This document shows positions 11,740-24,900 of a DNA stretch of 64,000 bases, piece by piece. Made by a program: the position numbers and the translations under genes. The DNA lies in the NCBI GenBank assembly GCA_038503075.1, contig JBCAML010000023.1, positions 840,153 to 904,152 of the forward strand, written 5' to 3'. The DNA comes from Gyromitra esculenta (Eukaryota; Ascomycota; Pezizomycetes; Pezizales; Discinaceae). Under the pieces are notes generated by a model that worked only from the letters and a program-made list of their open reading frames with translations, did not search any database and was not told the origin of the DNA. Each line of letters opens with the position of its first letter. The stretch's first letter is position 1.

Positions 11740-12790
11740 CAGACCCCGTTCGACAGCAGAGTTGGCCTCCCTCGCGAGCTCCATATGGCGTCTGTTCGAC
11801 AGCAGGATCAACAGCAGGATCGTCCCGCCTAGTGAGCCCCATATGGCGCCTGTTCAACAGCAGGATTGACCTTCCCAGCGACCTTCCTAGTGACCTTCCT
11901 AGTGACCTTCCTAGGGCTTTCATATGGACCCCGCTCGATTGCAGGATTGGCCCCCCAGCGAGCTCTATACGGCACCTTAGTGACCCGGGCAGCGCGACCA
12001 ATCATCCGGTCCGATCAAAAATTAGATAAGACGGACTAGACTGGCTTGGCGCAGTCCAGTCCTAGTCGACTAGTCGGAGACTGAATCATTTTTTGGGGGG
12101 CTCAAACAACAACTCGCTTCTTTACTTCAGGGAACAGAGCAGAGGGTATAACGAGGCTTGGCGGCCTTGGTTTATAAACTAGTCTCTATTTTGTAGAAAA
12201 ATATTCGATTTTTTACTCGAGCCTCGATATACCCCCTGTCCTCTACTGCCCTATTGTAATACATAAACCCCCCCTTGCTTGAAACCAGATTTAAACAATA
12301 CTATATTTAGATTTCTTGGCAGTCCGTCCATTTTTTGGACGGACTGGCTTGGAAAAAAAGACTGAATGGCTTGGCAGTCCTTCCAGTCTTTGACGGACTG
12401 GCTTGGTTATAGTCGACTGTAGTCGGACCAGACGGCTGACCTCGCTGGGCCGCCGCCGCACCTGTTTGACAGCAGGAATGATCACCCTAAAGGGCTATAT
12501 ACCGCCTGTTTGGGCGCCTGTTCGACATCCTGCTTGACTGCGGGAGAGCAGGGAGCGCAGGAGAGAGTGGAGAGCGCAGGGTACCATATATGTATTTAGC
12601 TTAGTAGTTCAGAATTGACAATATCGCACATATCCATTAGCATCAGAAGAACAGCGTGATAGGAGCGTGACCGTGATGCGCCTGTAGACCCTAGCCCGTC
12701 CAGTACGTCCAAAACGTATAGAAGAGATCACACGTAAGACGTACCAAGCGAGCATCGATTCTGGCCTCATTCGGGCGTGGGGCATATCTC
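11740..12790 (-). repeat. Minisatellite-bearing dispersed element, copy 1
   Basis: Units containing CCTGTTCGACAGCAGGAT and CCATATGGCGC alternate with CTAGYGAG blocks at 11740-12000 and again near 12465-12540. A 12-bp tandem (GACCTTCCTAGT) sits at about 11876-11912. A GAGCGCAGG-rich block (12541-12585) and about 190 bp more (12600-12790) follow. The whole order recurs, inverted, at 43200-44110. The segment at about 12020-12450 is not in the other copy and looks inserted. Confidence 0.65.
12020..12450. repeat. Insertion with repeated GGACTGGCTTGG motif and hairpin
   Basis: GACTGGCTTGG or close variants occur near 12043, 12343, 12367 and 12398, with GTCGACT motifs at both sides. A perfect 11-bp stem CAGTCCGTCCA / TGGACGGACTG lies near 12322-12348. 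The segment interrupts the minisatellite element relative to its copy at 43-44 kb. No target duplication was found. Confidence 0.45.
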
Positions 12791-12933
12791 TCACACGCTC
12801 GGACGAAATTCTTTTGTTTCAGGTCTGCGCTGAACGAGCTGCCCAAAATAAATCCACTCCAGCCTGCCCAGTCCGTCTAACTGCGTCCAATCTTCTGCGC
12901 GCATCCAGACGCATACCCCCGTTTCTACTGATG

Positions 12934-13275
12934 TGCCCGTTTTAAGGTAAGCCCACACAAAAAAAACTCCCCCATCATATTCAGTATTTTTTATCTAGGA
13001 TTTAGCTGACATTCTTATGGTGCTCACCTAGACCCGCTATATATGACCTAAACCTTCGCGACGAACATGATGTTTTGGATGTACTTGCTAAGCTTGATCA
13101 TGTTTGCCCATTTCATGGTGAGCCCAAACACAAAACTCTGGCCACCATATTCAATATTGTTTATTTGGGCATTAGCATACTTGCATATGGCGCTCATCTA
13201 GAACAGCTGTATACGCCCTAAACCTCGTAGATGAGCTCATTCTTTTGGCCGTACTCACCAAGCTCAAACTCGCAT
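12934..13275. repeat. Diverged tandem duplication, two units of about 171 bp
   Basis: Unit 1 (12934-13104) and unit 2 (13105-13275) share TGCCCRTTT, GTRAGCCCA, ACCATATTCARTATT, ATRGYGCTCAYCTAGA and CCCTAAACCT in the same order. Differences are spread evenly. No coding. Confidence 0.65.
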
Positions 13276-16200
13276 ACTCATTAATCGATTAGAAAAAAAG
13301 TCTAATAATTCTGAATTTAATTTTCTCGAAAAGTTCTATCTAGAGTATCGTTTGGGTGGCAGTGGGGAGAACTGGAAATACAGGCCAGAACAAGAACATG
13401 AGGAATATTCAGGATCTGCCCCATATCAATTATGGAATGCACCTGAAATACCTTGCCCTCCTGGACTTGTGAAATTCGAGAAACCAGAGCATTGGCTTGT
13501 AAAAGGTTTCGCCTAGGAGCCGACTTGCTAGAGCCCGTCGCCCGGAGAGGAGGGCTAGAAAAAGTACTGAAGAGAGAGTTGTATTCCGCCCCGCTGTTAC
13601 TGGTTGCCTACTGCAGTGGGAGGATGGGGCGCCAGTCTCTTTTCTTGCTAGTGAAGTATGCTATAGACGGAGGGAGGTTTCTCTAGGTACTAGCATCGGT
13701 CCTAGATGAAAACAGTTTTTTTTCCAAGTTTTTCCATTGATGTTAGAAGGCATTAGTTAACTGTTTTATGTTGTAACCTACCCAGCGCATATTTATTTCC
13801 AGATCTGCACAATTTTTTTCTCGCGACCTCTAAGAAGTGCTTAACAGGCAATCTGAACTATAGCCCCATCAAATGTAGGGCGCTCTTATTTTTTACTATT
13901 TTCCGAAAAAGTATGTTGAAGGTCGCGTAACTCTGATGTCTTCGAATTCCTGAGCTTGGACGCCAACCACATAGTGTAAGATTTCGTTGAACCACACTCA
14001 TGTGAAGCCCAAAGCGTTGCCGAGAGAACCGCGAGAGAAAGGAGACACGCTTTTGACCTCCAGGCGATGGTGACTTGCGGCACCTTCGCCCTGACAGGCA
14101 CTTATTACGGCTGTCACCTGAGGAAATGCTTTCGAACGCCCTGTTAAAACAGACGCCCACAGGGTGTGACCCCCGGGAAGTCAGCCCCCAGGCGAAGGTC
14201 AAGCGAGCGGGAAGACAAATTTTTTTTTGCTGATGTTTCCAATCTATCTCCACCAGCTATTTCAGAAAGAGCAGCATCATGGAGAGCTCTCTGAGCTTTT
14301 GCTGATTTTGCCTTGTGGTGCCATACTGTAGTTCTAGGCCTCCATGGGGATTTGATAAGTGACTCTATAGAATGAACTTGATGTCTTCTTTCTCCTCTTG
14401 TTGCTTTCCATTATTCTTGCGCTTTACTAGCGTCTTCCTGAGAAGCCCATATGCTCCATAGTGCTCTATGTGATGTAGACAAGCCCAAGCGAGTAGGATA
14501 GGCCTGGACAAAAACTGGCCTGCCTTTGGTATACCAGTATATTGTTGTGGTAATGATGAGAAGGAGTTGGATGGATAAAGATAGAAAAACAACTGGAAAC
14601 CCGTGCACGAAAGGCTAGAATCGATTGTGATACTATAAAATGGAGTTATGATGGATGGTATAACCAAAACTGTGGTCGTGGTGGTGCTCAATTGCGGGGT
14701 ATGCTCGAAAAGTGTACATCTGGTCACAGGATGTATATTTTCTAGAATGTTCCATTTTGCATGATTTACGGCCAAAATCTGTGTTTTATCCCGCCATATT
14801 TACCACACCTCTGAGCCCTATAAAACGATGCAGAGCTTCATTAATATGATTCCAGATCCGGTATCTTTTCCCGAGCAATATAGCTAGGTGTGGATGTTGT
14901 TATATCGAGCCAAAAGTGGTGGTCTACACTAAGCCGTGCGTGCGCTATACGTGTTTTTCCGCCAAAGATATCACATCGCTACTTTACCTATTTTGGTTAT
15001 AAGTTCACATGCACTAAATTTGGACCTCTGGTCAATTGACCTAGCCTGGACCAACTGTGGATGCATTCAAAAAACAGCCCATTCACGAATGGACGGGTTT
15101 ATCTGAACAGATTCTAACGAATCACGATAGACTCATGCGTACATATCTTCCCAAGTGGACATTTTGGGTTGCGTATCACGAGCAGAGGCAAAAGTATATT
15201 GATAATATCCAGATGAACGTCTCTGTAGCCGACGCCGCGGGCGTCAGGGATGTTATGGGTAGGGGAAACAATATATGATATGTATAATTGTAAATGGTAA
15301 AAGTTTGTCACTCATACTCATTAGATTTGTAAGATGTATAACACGCCCACCACATATACATATTCATCTAGCCTTAAAAATTTAATCGCGCACCATAGAA
15401 TCCAGAGGATGAGCACGGAAGATGTGTAAGCGTCCATACGAGAATGATTGGCTCGGTACTCATTCTACTGATGCTCGTACGGCGGGAAGTGGGATAGGTG
15501 AACTAAATCGTAATCAGCTACCTGGACTGGGATTGTGAGTATTTGGTCGTGTTTTCCAACCGTATCTATCTTTCAAGTGTTTCTTATGCCAGAATTCGTT
15601 CCAAGAACCTTTCAAGCAACCGCTTTCGTTCATATCCCGCTAAAAAAGAAATGCAAAACATAATAAAATTAGGCTTGCCCTAGTTGAAACCAGTCCCCGA
15701 GGGAAAAGGGGAATACTTGAAGTGATGCTTCTCAAGCGAGAACCCGCAGGGCCCCTATGATCCACTCGACATGACTGAGAATAAGATAAGACTTGGCCTG
15801 TTGGGCAGCCCTACGATCTCCCACCCGCTGATAGCACCCCGCGATCTAGCAAACAATATCTACTTCACACATCCAAGCATGAGTAAAAGACGCTCCCATG
15901 TAGAAGGTAGTAATCAGCATGCCAGTAGACAGCTACCACTGCCTTCAGCCAAAAGCTAGCGGCTACAGAAAGATCTGTAGCAATCAATCTCAAATTGCCC
16001 TGTAGCGTAGGTGGACCAAGCTGCTAATACTTTCTTCCGCAGACGTGAGCAGGTTGATCTCTATAGTCTTGATACCCGTGTAAACAGAGTAGCACAGGCG
16101 TCACGTCCATCTCTTTGGGACTCAAGTGACCAAGTTGTATAAGCATTTTCTCTCGTTGGCTCGCTGGTGGATAGGGTACGACTTTCAAGCCCAAAATAGC

Positions 16201-17603
16201 ACGCCTTCGGGATCAGGTTTGTACTATCTAGTAACTGGCTGAGTAACTACCATTGACGTTCGAGTCTACGCTCTCAATGACACTATCGAATTGCCCAAGC
16301 CCTCTGAAAAGTTTGCCGAGCAAATTGGCGGCCTTGGAAATCCCTTCGTAACGCGCAGAGCCCAGAATCGCTACCACGCCGAACATTTTGTCTCCCTCAG
16401 GGACCTATCCAACCCCCTAGCTCCCATTTCGTTACTCGTGCTGGTCACTCAGAGTGAATTGCGCTACGCGGCTTTGCAGGTTTAGGAAATTTTTCGTTCT
16501 ATTTTTAACTCGGATGAGGCGGAAGAATCTGAGCTCAACATAAATTAAGGAAGCGGACGCATGCCACACTCCTCGCGCAATAAGGAGCATGGACCCCGAC
16601 CTGTGGCCAACTAACGCATATCTGCACACACACCTCCAAATCCGACTGTCATAGGATATGGTGCACGAAACAACACTCGAGACCATCCCTAAAGTTGGAA
16701 TTTGCCCCATAATACTACCATACCACTCAAATCATACCTCGACTATTCCTAGCTGTATAAATACTCATGCCTTTACCTCGTTCTGATTTACATGAACGCA
16801 ATTTACCAAAGGGAATCCTCCAAGCCATTCTTTTGCTATCAGTGGATTTCTTTCGAATATCTGAGTCAACCCATTTGTATACTCTTCCTCTCCTTGGTCC
16901 GCCATACACCCTAGCAAGAGAACCCTATCAGAGAGCAAGTGACGATGACATGTGAGTGTTGATTTGTGCTTTTGCGTGGGTAGGAAATAGGTTGAAGCTA
17001 GTACGCTAGGGGAGTCTAGTTCGACACTAGGTTCATGTGACTTCTTATTTGCTCTATATTTATGTTCTCTCTCGCCAGTAACTTCTTGTTCTTGATTATC
17101 ATCAATAGAATACAGATCTTTGCTACAAACTATCTTTCTTCGCTATATCTCGTGAAATAATAGTGAGTATTACAAACTATGATGAATGATTCGGGGTACC
17201 AATTATTTACTAGTTGGAGTGTTGAATTTACGTTCTTCTTCATTCCTTTGCTTGCCTCTCCACGCTGACAAGAACTTGAATGTTAATAGCATCGTAGCCT
17301 TGTACCTTTAGTTGTCTGCAATCACATATCCACGGGAGCTCACAGACCCGCGATATTCTAGAGAATTTATGCTCAAGCCTTCAGCATTGTCACCTCGAAA
17401 TCAGAAACTATGCGGGTCGGCAGGGTGCGATACAGCCCACCATCCAACAATGGCCGCTATATTCAAGAAGAGAAGGGAGAAGGGGCTTCTTCTAGCAGCA
17501 GGGTGAGAAAGTGAATATGCTACGTCGACCTCAGACGCAACCACAGTGAGTGTGGCCACACTGTTGACCATTTGCCATCCACCTACGTGTTGCACTAATC
17601 TAG
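13276..17603. other. No gene called
   Basis: Frames of 60-136 codons occur (for example 15057-15278 and 14365-14775) but none shows a family motif. Some, such as 16256-16485, could be old exons. GATA-rich and AT-rich tracts are common. Confidence 0.45.
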
Positions 17604-17806
17604 AAAGTCTGCCTCGGCCCGGTGATGGAGACCTATGAAGATAGAAAATGCTTCTCTTATGAGCAGGATGGTGAGGCCATTCAAGCCATGGGTAACCAAT
17701 ACGATGAATAGACGATCGCGATGTCCATTGAGTACCCTCGAGTGATCAACCCCCGTACCTGTTCTTGCAGCGAGGCATCGGGGTGCTGTGCAGATATGAC
17801 GGGTTA
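17604..17806 (+). pseudogene. Possible Cys-rich secreted-type protein relic, one exon
   Basis: After an acceptor-like CTAATCTAG, a frame of 67 codons has one stop. It reads VCLGPVMETYEDRKCFSYEQ ... NQYDE, TAG, TIAMSIEYPRVINPRTCSCS ... GCCAD. Cys density and spacing suggest the tail of a small secreted protein. The stop may be a former Trp codon. No 5' exon or signal peptide could be placed; the call is tentative. Confidence 0.3.
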
Positions 17807-18848
17807 GGGCAGAGATAAGTGTATTAAATCATAAGGTGTCACAGATGGGTTTCCAAGAAGTCACATATACTAATTGAACCGTTATCGTATGTTTACTAGC
17901 CAATTTTGAATACTTTTGTGCCAGCACTAAGTTACTTAAGCTTGCCTCACTTGGTGATTCTTGAAATAACTGCTTGAGGGAAACATATGGAGACTTTTTT
18001 CCCGTTCAGAAGATAGATTAAGGAGTCTAAGGGTCGCAGTTGTAATAAGTGGAGAGACAGTACCGCCAGCTCTCTGTAATTTCCCCACGTCAACTGAGCA
18101 TGCACCATCCTATGTTTCGTGAGCGCAAGGGTACAGCCACCCAATGACGAGTCCAACCAGCAACGACTCAGTCAAGACTACTTTATAACAGATGAGTTTC
18201 ACGAATCTTAGTGTGTAAACTCTTTTAACAATATCTTCAAAATTCCAACACTATATATAAGACTTTTCCGCCGCTCGTTTCCTCTTTCACTCAATGTCTT
18301 CCACCCATTGACACCTTGCTTTTGAAGCTAGATAAGAATCCGGCCTCCCTACTGTCAAAGTAAAACTCACGTGTACATCATGTGATCAGAGATAGAATAC
18401 CCCGGTGCAGGTATAAGGTTGTCTCAACTCGGATAGAATGATGTGTGGGAGGAGACAGTATGGTCGCAATAGTGCTGAGATTGTTTTTTCTTAAGTACAT
18501 GTCATTCGAGTAGTTTAGCCTATCATCAGTCTTATTCAGTATCTCCCTCATACCGGCTATCCTGCTGTCCTGATCCGATATCTTATTACCTACGGCATGC
18601 GGCAATACTAGGAACAACTGCCCATGCAACGATTACTACTAACTAGTAATTTGAGTTTTAACCTCCAAGAAGACAGCTTCAATCGTAAGATGGTATATGA
18701 AAGGGGAAAACTGTGAATGTATTGCCTATTGAATTTCATAACTTAGGTGATGATTACAATTAATGATTTAAACAAAAAAAAGAGAAATAGTTTCAATCGC
18801 CAGTTTTACTCACAGAAAATCACTCGATGCTTGGCCTTATCAGCTGTT
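17807..18848. other. No gene seen
   Basis: AT-rich, short frames only. Confidence 0.5.
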
Positions 18849-19113
18849 GTATATAATGAATAGATATGTGATATATTGTCTCGAGTAAAGAGCAGAAGAG
18901 AAAAGAGAATATATAGACGAGCGAGAATAGAGCTCCATATATATACTCCCTATGGAGTCACATACACACAGGTTTATGGGCTCTTTGGGCGTCGAATAGA
19001 TCGGCCCGAGAAGCCCCCATTAGTAAGTGGGACTATAGACCAAATGATATCGGTATCCCGAATAGTGACGTACCAGTGAAACACTAGAAAGCTTATGGAT
19101 ATATACCATATAT
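18849..19113 (+). repeat. Diverged dispersed repeat, copy 1
   Basis: Order shared with 36952-37208: ATAATGAATA, GAGAAAAG, CATATATATACTCCC-like, TCGGCCCGAGA.CCCCC, then the palindromic TGGATATATACCATATATCC. It may be the 3' end of a retroelement. No TSD was seen. Confidence 0.5.
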
Positions 19114-19253
19114 CCAACACCAGCTGTCGTACACCATATTATTATTATCTTATTTATTATTATTTCATTCGGCACTTTCGTATACCATTGATCAAGACTT
19201 TGAAAAGACCTTGCTCTGTTCACTGCCTCAACTCCATCTCGGTACAGACCAAA

Positions 19254-19832
19254 TACATGTTCTGTCCCATATGCCAAGATATGGGATTTGCAAAGCGTTC
19301 AAACCATTTCCAAATAGTACATTCTACTTCCAAAGTAGAATATACCATATACAAATATTTGCAAACAGAACAACTTTGTATTTGGTACAACCCATATTAA
19401 AAGGGTTGCTCTATATCCAAAGCATACCTACAAATAAACTGGTTTTTATAATCCAAAAAAATCAAAACAAGTGACAAAAACTCTCAAAAGTAAAAACTGA
19501 TTTTTTTTACAACGCTTTGCTGCAAAGATGTTTCTAGAATGGAGTATGTTTCGCTGGAAGGGTGTTTCACTAGATGTTTCTGGCCATGGGATAGAGGATG
19601 GGATGTTTCGCTGGTGGGATGTTGGATTTTTTTCCTGCCAGCCCACAAAAATTATTTTAGCTAGTAAAAATCCATTTTCAAATTTTTAGAAATTAAAAAA
19701 TTGACATACAATACAAGCTTTGCTTATGGAACAACAAATATTAAAAGCCACACTATTTGCCAATATTGGTAAACGGTATGTACGCTTTGCAAATCCCATA
19801 TCTTAACATATAGGACGGAACATATATATAAA
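19254..19832. mobile_element. Foldback/MITE-like element, 579 bp
   Basis: The termini are inverted: ACATGTTCTGTCCCATATG ... AAGATATGGGATTTGCAAAG at 19255-19302 matches the reverse of 19786-19832, with transitions. Similarity continues inward (CAAATAGT). The AT-rich centre contains repeated ATGTTTCNCTGG motifs (19527-19612). No coding. Confidence 0.65.
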
Positions 19833-22039
19833 CTTTGTTGCAATTGCAACAAACCCATTCACAACCTACGGCCTCCCTACTCAGTTAGCCCCCAGCAAAC
19901 CATACCCAACACCTGGATATCTTGAAGCAACCCAACCGCGTCCGATAACTCACCTTGTCCTATAGTGAACTATTTGTTTATAGACGATAGTAACGAACTA
20001 GACCCAGTTTCTGGCATTGTATTGTTCGTAGCGCACGTAAAATCTCGTGAGGACAAGAAATATAAAGATACCTCCGCTTGTAGTTATTTTGTAATACGGC
20101 AAACGATTTACATAAGAAACTAACAAGTCTTGTTGTCTCCCTACTGGCTTGAAGTCCACACCCGAAGTGCTTAACCCTCCTGCGGCTGAGAGTGGGTCAC
20201 AAAGTATCACTCGAGTTTCGACCATTTCGATTGGCCGATAAATCAACTTTAACGGCTGACTCAATGGGAAATACCTTTAAATAGTTTTTCTATAGGAGAA
20301 TACTCAGGCATTCGCTAAATATTGGGAAATATGACAACTACTCACGCCTTGCCAACTAAAACTCTATATAAACAGAATCCATCAAATCGTAAGCCAATCT
20401 CTACTTATCGCTGCCATTATCTCTTTGTTGTTGGTGAGTTTTTTCCCCCAATAACTGCAGCCACGTTGCTATATAGCCCCCCCTTTTTTTTTTGTTAAAT
20501 CATTGTTTCATTGTTTTATCTAGGTACAAGAATATCACATGCAACCGAAGTTATAGCGTGAACAAAACCCTGCTATATAGCCCCCAATGCTTCCCTGTAT
20601 ATATAGCTAAACATAACAGCGTACATGTAGTTTTTGTGTGTCCTTTGTGCGTCTTCCTTCATTTTATTTGAGGGGCTAGCGTTTACCATGGAACTAACGG
20701 TAATACCACTAATTACCGCTTAGATAATCGCTAGGTTATCTTTCTGTCAACTCTAGTCCTTATATCTCGCTCGAAGACCTCGGTTTCCGGAAGTAGTCTC
20801 TTGGAAGCAGTAATGCCGTTTGAATGTACGAGAGCCAACGTTCGCCACCTCCGCTTCAACAACTACACCCGATGTGCGCGAGGAGTTTGACTTTTTGGGC
20901 GTATGAGTGTACAGACATTTTAAGGCAACAAATAAAGCAGCGATACTGGCACAGGTGCGTAGGAACCGTACTGGCTCTATGTGTTGTGTGAGTGGTAGAC
21001 TACATTTGTCAAGTCGTCTGTTGACTGTTGCACACTAGGTTAATCATGGTCAAATTTCTGCCGTTTGGCCGCGTTTGGCCTTCGGAGGAGGTACTCAAAC
21101 TGGTCCCGTATCACAGTATAACCGATTCTCGATGAAAGTATAGTAGACCTCCCTTACGAGAATATGCTTGGGGCCGAAATCTCATATTCTTGTAAGTTGC
21201 TTATTGTTATTGCCTATTCGACAACATTTATTCGAGAAGTGGTTACTGGGCCAGTCGGAGGACAGTAATACAAGCGGGTCTGAGGGGCGGAGTCTGTCAT
21301 GAAGCGCTACCCCATAGGTAGACACAGAACGAGATCCCTATATAATGCCAGCGCCGTAGTGTTAGAACGAGATTATAAAGCCTCAAAATTTCGTGAATTC
21401 CCTGTTTCTAACCAGATAATGGTTCTCTAATGTAACATTGCAGCGCACGTGATACTGTCTATGGAAGTGCTTCCAAGGGATAGTGAAAATCCGCTGAGCT
21501 TTTTTTGTCAGGCCTCTTCTGCGCATAGTCGCAGAGTGTCGAAACTCTGAACTACTTCGTTCAAAGTAAACTTGGTGGCAAAATCTATGTTGGGCCCGCA
21601 GTTAGTTGCTTTCAAAGCAGAATTATCCCTCGTCGGTGATCCGAAACAGCTTACTAGTTTGCAGAGTTGATCCTATGTAAGGCCACCCGAAGACACTCAA
21701 GAATATCGGCGCTCTCCCGTCTCACGTTCTGACCAGCGCATTTTTGAAGACCTTATCAAGTCGACTACGCCGTTCAGGAATACCTTGTACTAGGCACAAA
21801 GGTTTCAGCTCGACGAAATTATACGATTTTCTGTAAGAGCAAGCATATGGATAAAATAAAAAAATAAACAGATCAAGCAAGACAATGGAATACTCCCATC
21901 CAGGCTAAGTTATTTCTAGTCGCCATTACCCCGGATCAAGAGATTGAGATGCCAGACATCAGACGTGTTTCTGGCCCAACCCCCAGCTGTTTATCACCTC
22001 GTAACTACAGTACAATCGCTCTACAAGAATTTGGGCTTT
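19833..22039. other. No gene seen; possible orphan promoter
   Basis: A TATA box (CTCTATATAAAC, about 20362) precedes a CT-rich leader-like stretch and two copies of GCTATATAGCCCCC (20469 and 20571), but no frame follows. The rest is featureless. Confidence 0.4.
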
Positions 22040-22176
22040 AAGAATATTCGCCCTATATGAATACATATGCAACACCGTCTGGGCAAGGATTATAATATAC
22101 GCCGGTACTTTCCTGTAATAGCAACTACTGTTCTGAACATCGCCCCGAATCAAAAAAACATATTCTTATCGGGCGA
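22040..22176. repeat. Small hairpin repeat family (ATAAGAATATTCGCCCTATA), copy 1
   Basis: AAGAATATTCGCCCTATAT at the left and CATATTCTTATCGGGCGA (inverted) at the right, followed by TATATTGTATTA. Related copies lie at 55852-55930 and 56139-56200; the 56-kb copy has the same right-hand flank pattern. Confidence 0.5.
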
Positions 22177-22228
22177 GTATATTGTATTAGCGAAAAATAA
22201 ATAAAGTCTAATTCTTCAATGAACCTAA

Positions 22229-22517
22229 GTACAGTTGCGTCCAACAAGTTCTTGCGGTTTTTGAGGTACCGATGCAACGAGGTGTCATGAACCCCCGCTT
22301 CCCATGCAACAGAACACCCCCGACTCCACTAGGTATGCCTCCCACAACTAAAGCTAAATCACATCGGTATGATAAGAGACGTACTACCACCGCACTAAGT
22401 GACAATGACAATACTACATGTAGTAAATGTTTTCATCACTCGTTCAAGTTGGGGTTCGTGGCACCTCGTTGCATCGGTACCTCAAAAACCGCAAGAACTT
22501 GTTGGACGCAACTGTAC
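22229..22517. mobile_element. Foldback element with 67-bp inverted arms
   Basis: The left arm 22229-22296 (GTACAGTTGCGTCC ... ATGCAACGAGGTG ... GAACCCC) and the right arm 22451-22517 are inverted copies differing at about two sites, both C/T transitions (GTGTCATG against GTGCCACG). The 150-bp centre has no recognised sequence. Confidence 0.75.
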
Positions 22518-24079
22518 ATAGCAACATGCAAGCTCTAACCCCGGGCCCTAAAGCCAAAATTGACAAAAAAAAGTAAGAAACGAAATAGGTAAAATGGTTG
22601 AGGAGCATCCTTTACTTAAGCTTTTGCTCTTCTGAACCTTCATCCTGGAAATAAAAATCACTTATTCGTTGATTTACGTGATAGCCGTGAGCTGGTTTAG
22701 TGGATTACATGTATGCCTGTTGCACATTATTCTATATACAGAAACACCGATTCGAAATGATTACGAGTAATTTCCCACACAACGTGTCACTAAATCTCTT
22801 TGACTATCTTGATCACTCTACCTATACGATACGATACAGTTCGTCCAAAAACCGTTAGGACTAAAGCAGCAAAGAGTAGAATAAACGGTGGGTTTCTCGG
22901 GGGGTAATAGCTTTTGCAGATGGTGTTCTACAATCAAGCTCCACGCTATAGCTACGGGCAAAGGAATAATCTGGAGAGAGAGTCACTCTTGGGATGAACA
23001 ATGGCGGCTGAGTCCAATAGCAGAGACGTTTTCTTACAAAAACTCAAATAGCACGTGTAGGGTAGGTAGCGGATGTACACTCTCGATCAGTGGGGTCCGA
23101 GATGGAGAAACCGAGGTCTAATCGGCGCTGGAACTGATTGTCTGCCCCTCTAGCCCTTGACTATTGGGAGATTCGGGAATTTCGTGTGTTCAGATACTCG
23201 ACTACCACTGTCAACGCTTGTTAGGTCCATGCAAGCGTTAATCTTGCTAGAAAATTCAGCGAACCTGCAGCTGGACAAGCCCTAGATATAAATTCTACCA
23301 AGCGCACTGTCGTGGTTGGTGGCCGCGAGTGCTAAGCGCTTGGCCGCCATGGAATCTAATCTAATCGCTTAAGATCTAATTAGTCAATAACTGTAACTCT
23401 ACAAACAGCGCTTGCCTTTCCATCAAGAACAGCAAACGCGACGAGCGCCCTCGACAACAGTCGCAAACGCCAGCGAGGTGAGGCCTCCGACAATGTCACC
23501 AGTGCATCAACCTCGACCGATATTCATACATCGGAGAATATATTTTTTCCGCTCCCGCTGTACGTTCCCGACACTAGCCATCCATCCGGTGGAATTAGCA
23601 CCTCCACCTCCAACACCTACGTCCGAGTATGGCCGTGCCAGGGACGTGTCCAGGAGCTCGATGCATATCTTACATGTACACCACGTATGCAAAACTCACT
23701 AACCTCACTACCCCACGTCGTGCAAAAACACCTTCCCCCCCTTCCCCGATACGCTACGCCCTCTTGTGAGTCGCGTTGCCTCACAGGATATGTACTAAAA
23801 ACGACGACATCAGGGATATTGCTCTATATCGAAGCTGGTTCGAGAGCCCTCGCTGCTCGAGGCGGGCGTGAAGGGGTATTGAGTAGTTGTTCCGACTAGA
23901 ACCCCGTAATCATGGCGGTTCCGAGCTCAGCGGGGGTTTCTACGCGCGGAAGATCCTCGAACCGCTCCGGGAGGGTGCGTACTGGGTGTCTAAGTCTTGA
24001 GCGTGATAAGAAGACTTGACTTGCAACTTCAGCAGGAAGCGGGACGCAGGGGAGGTAGTCCATGCTATTTCCTTTTTCG
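22518..24079. other. No gene called
   Basis: Mixed short frames; at 23400-24144 the DNA is more GC-rich with 80-96 codon frames on both strands, probably decayed coding DNA linked to the relic at 24080. Confidence 0.4.
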
Positions 24080-24900
24080 GTGAGGAATGCGGAAGCTGTG
24101 AGTTTCTGGAAATTTTGTTTCCCTCGAGACGGAGAAGCAGCCATAGAGGCGCGGGTTGAGGGTGGCGACGCTATCTCTAAACCTAGATGGCTGGGGTAAT
24201 CTAGCGAATGTGTGGTTTTTGGCTAAGGAACCTCATGATTACTTTGGCGAGGGGAAACTGGCTATGATACCACAGCTTACAGCGGGAGATTTCCCGTACG
24301 ATCCGTATACAGTAGCAGCGGTACTTACTGTCTCATCGCTGTGAGTACTAGTACAGCTACATGGCTAACTATAACCCATAGTACAGCTGTGTAGTCGAGT
24401 TCCCTTTCGGGGAAGTACCTATACCCGTTTAGAAATACAACGATATCAGAGTTGCGAAATTCGAGAGACAGTTAGAATCTGGCGATAGAGTGAACTTCTG
24501 CTACCACGGATCCCATGCGGCTCCTGCTACCCCCACCATTGTTGTTCCAGCTGCATGCAATTGTAGCGCGGATAATAGCCGTGAAAGCTGCAGCAGGCTT
24601 TCGAATGGTTTCTGCGTGCGATGATGATTTTGCCTCTGTTGATCTTTGCCTTACTCCGGGAGAACTTGATTTCGATAAGACACATCTATGTCTGAGCGGA
24701 ACGAAGTGTAGACCCTCCCCAGACAGTGAGGATGTTGCGTATGAAGCCTACGAGCAAGAGACCCCGGAAGGTTGCAGTGGGTTTGGGGGAGTATGAGCAG
24801 AGAATGGGGGAAAAACAGGAATTAGCGAGAGAGATTTTGCAAGATGTTAGAGGAAGCTGGATCATAGAACATGGTATTGGGGAGACTGATTAGGCGTTAG
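24080..24900 (+). pseudogene. Relic of an unrecognised gene with one plausible intron
   Basis: A coherent but broken reading: FPRDGEAAIEARVEGGDAIS in one frame, then, after a frame change near 24199, NLANVWFLAKEPHDYFGEGK and MIPQLTAGDFPYDPYTVAAV. A good donor GTGAGT at about 24341 and branch/acceptor GGCTAACTATAACCCATAG define a 41-nt intron. It continues VVEFPFGEVPIPV, a TAG stop (probably once Trp), KYNDIRVAKFERQLESGDRV. A later frame (QRMGEKQELAREILQDVRGS) ends near 24892. I recognise no family. The intron signals and amino-acid texture argue for a former gene. Confidence 0.4.

Noticed and set aside
11643..12029. 128-codon frame
   Set aside because: By-product of the minisatellite and the GACCTTCCTAGT tandem.
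14365..14775. 136-codon minus-strand frame
   Set aside because: No family resemblance and no leader or splice support; Thr and Ser runs come from GGT/GTG repeats.
15057..15278. 73-codon frame with coding-like texture
   Set aside because: Could be an old exon, but no motif, start context or neighbouring exon supports it.
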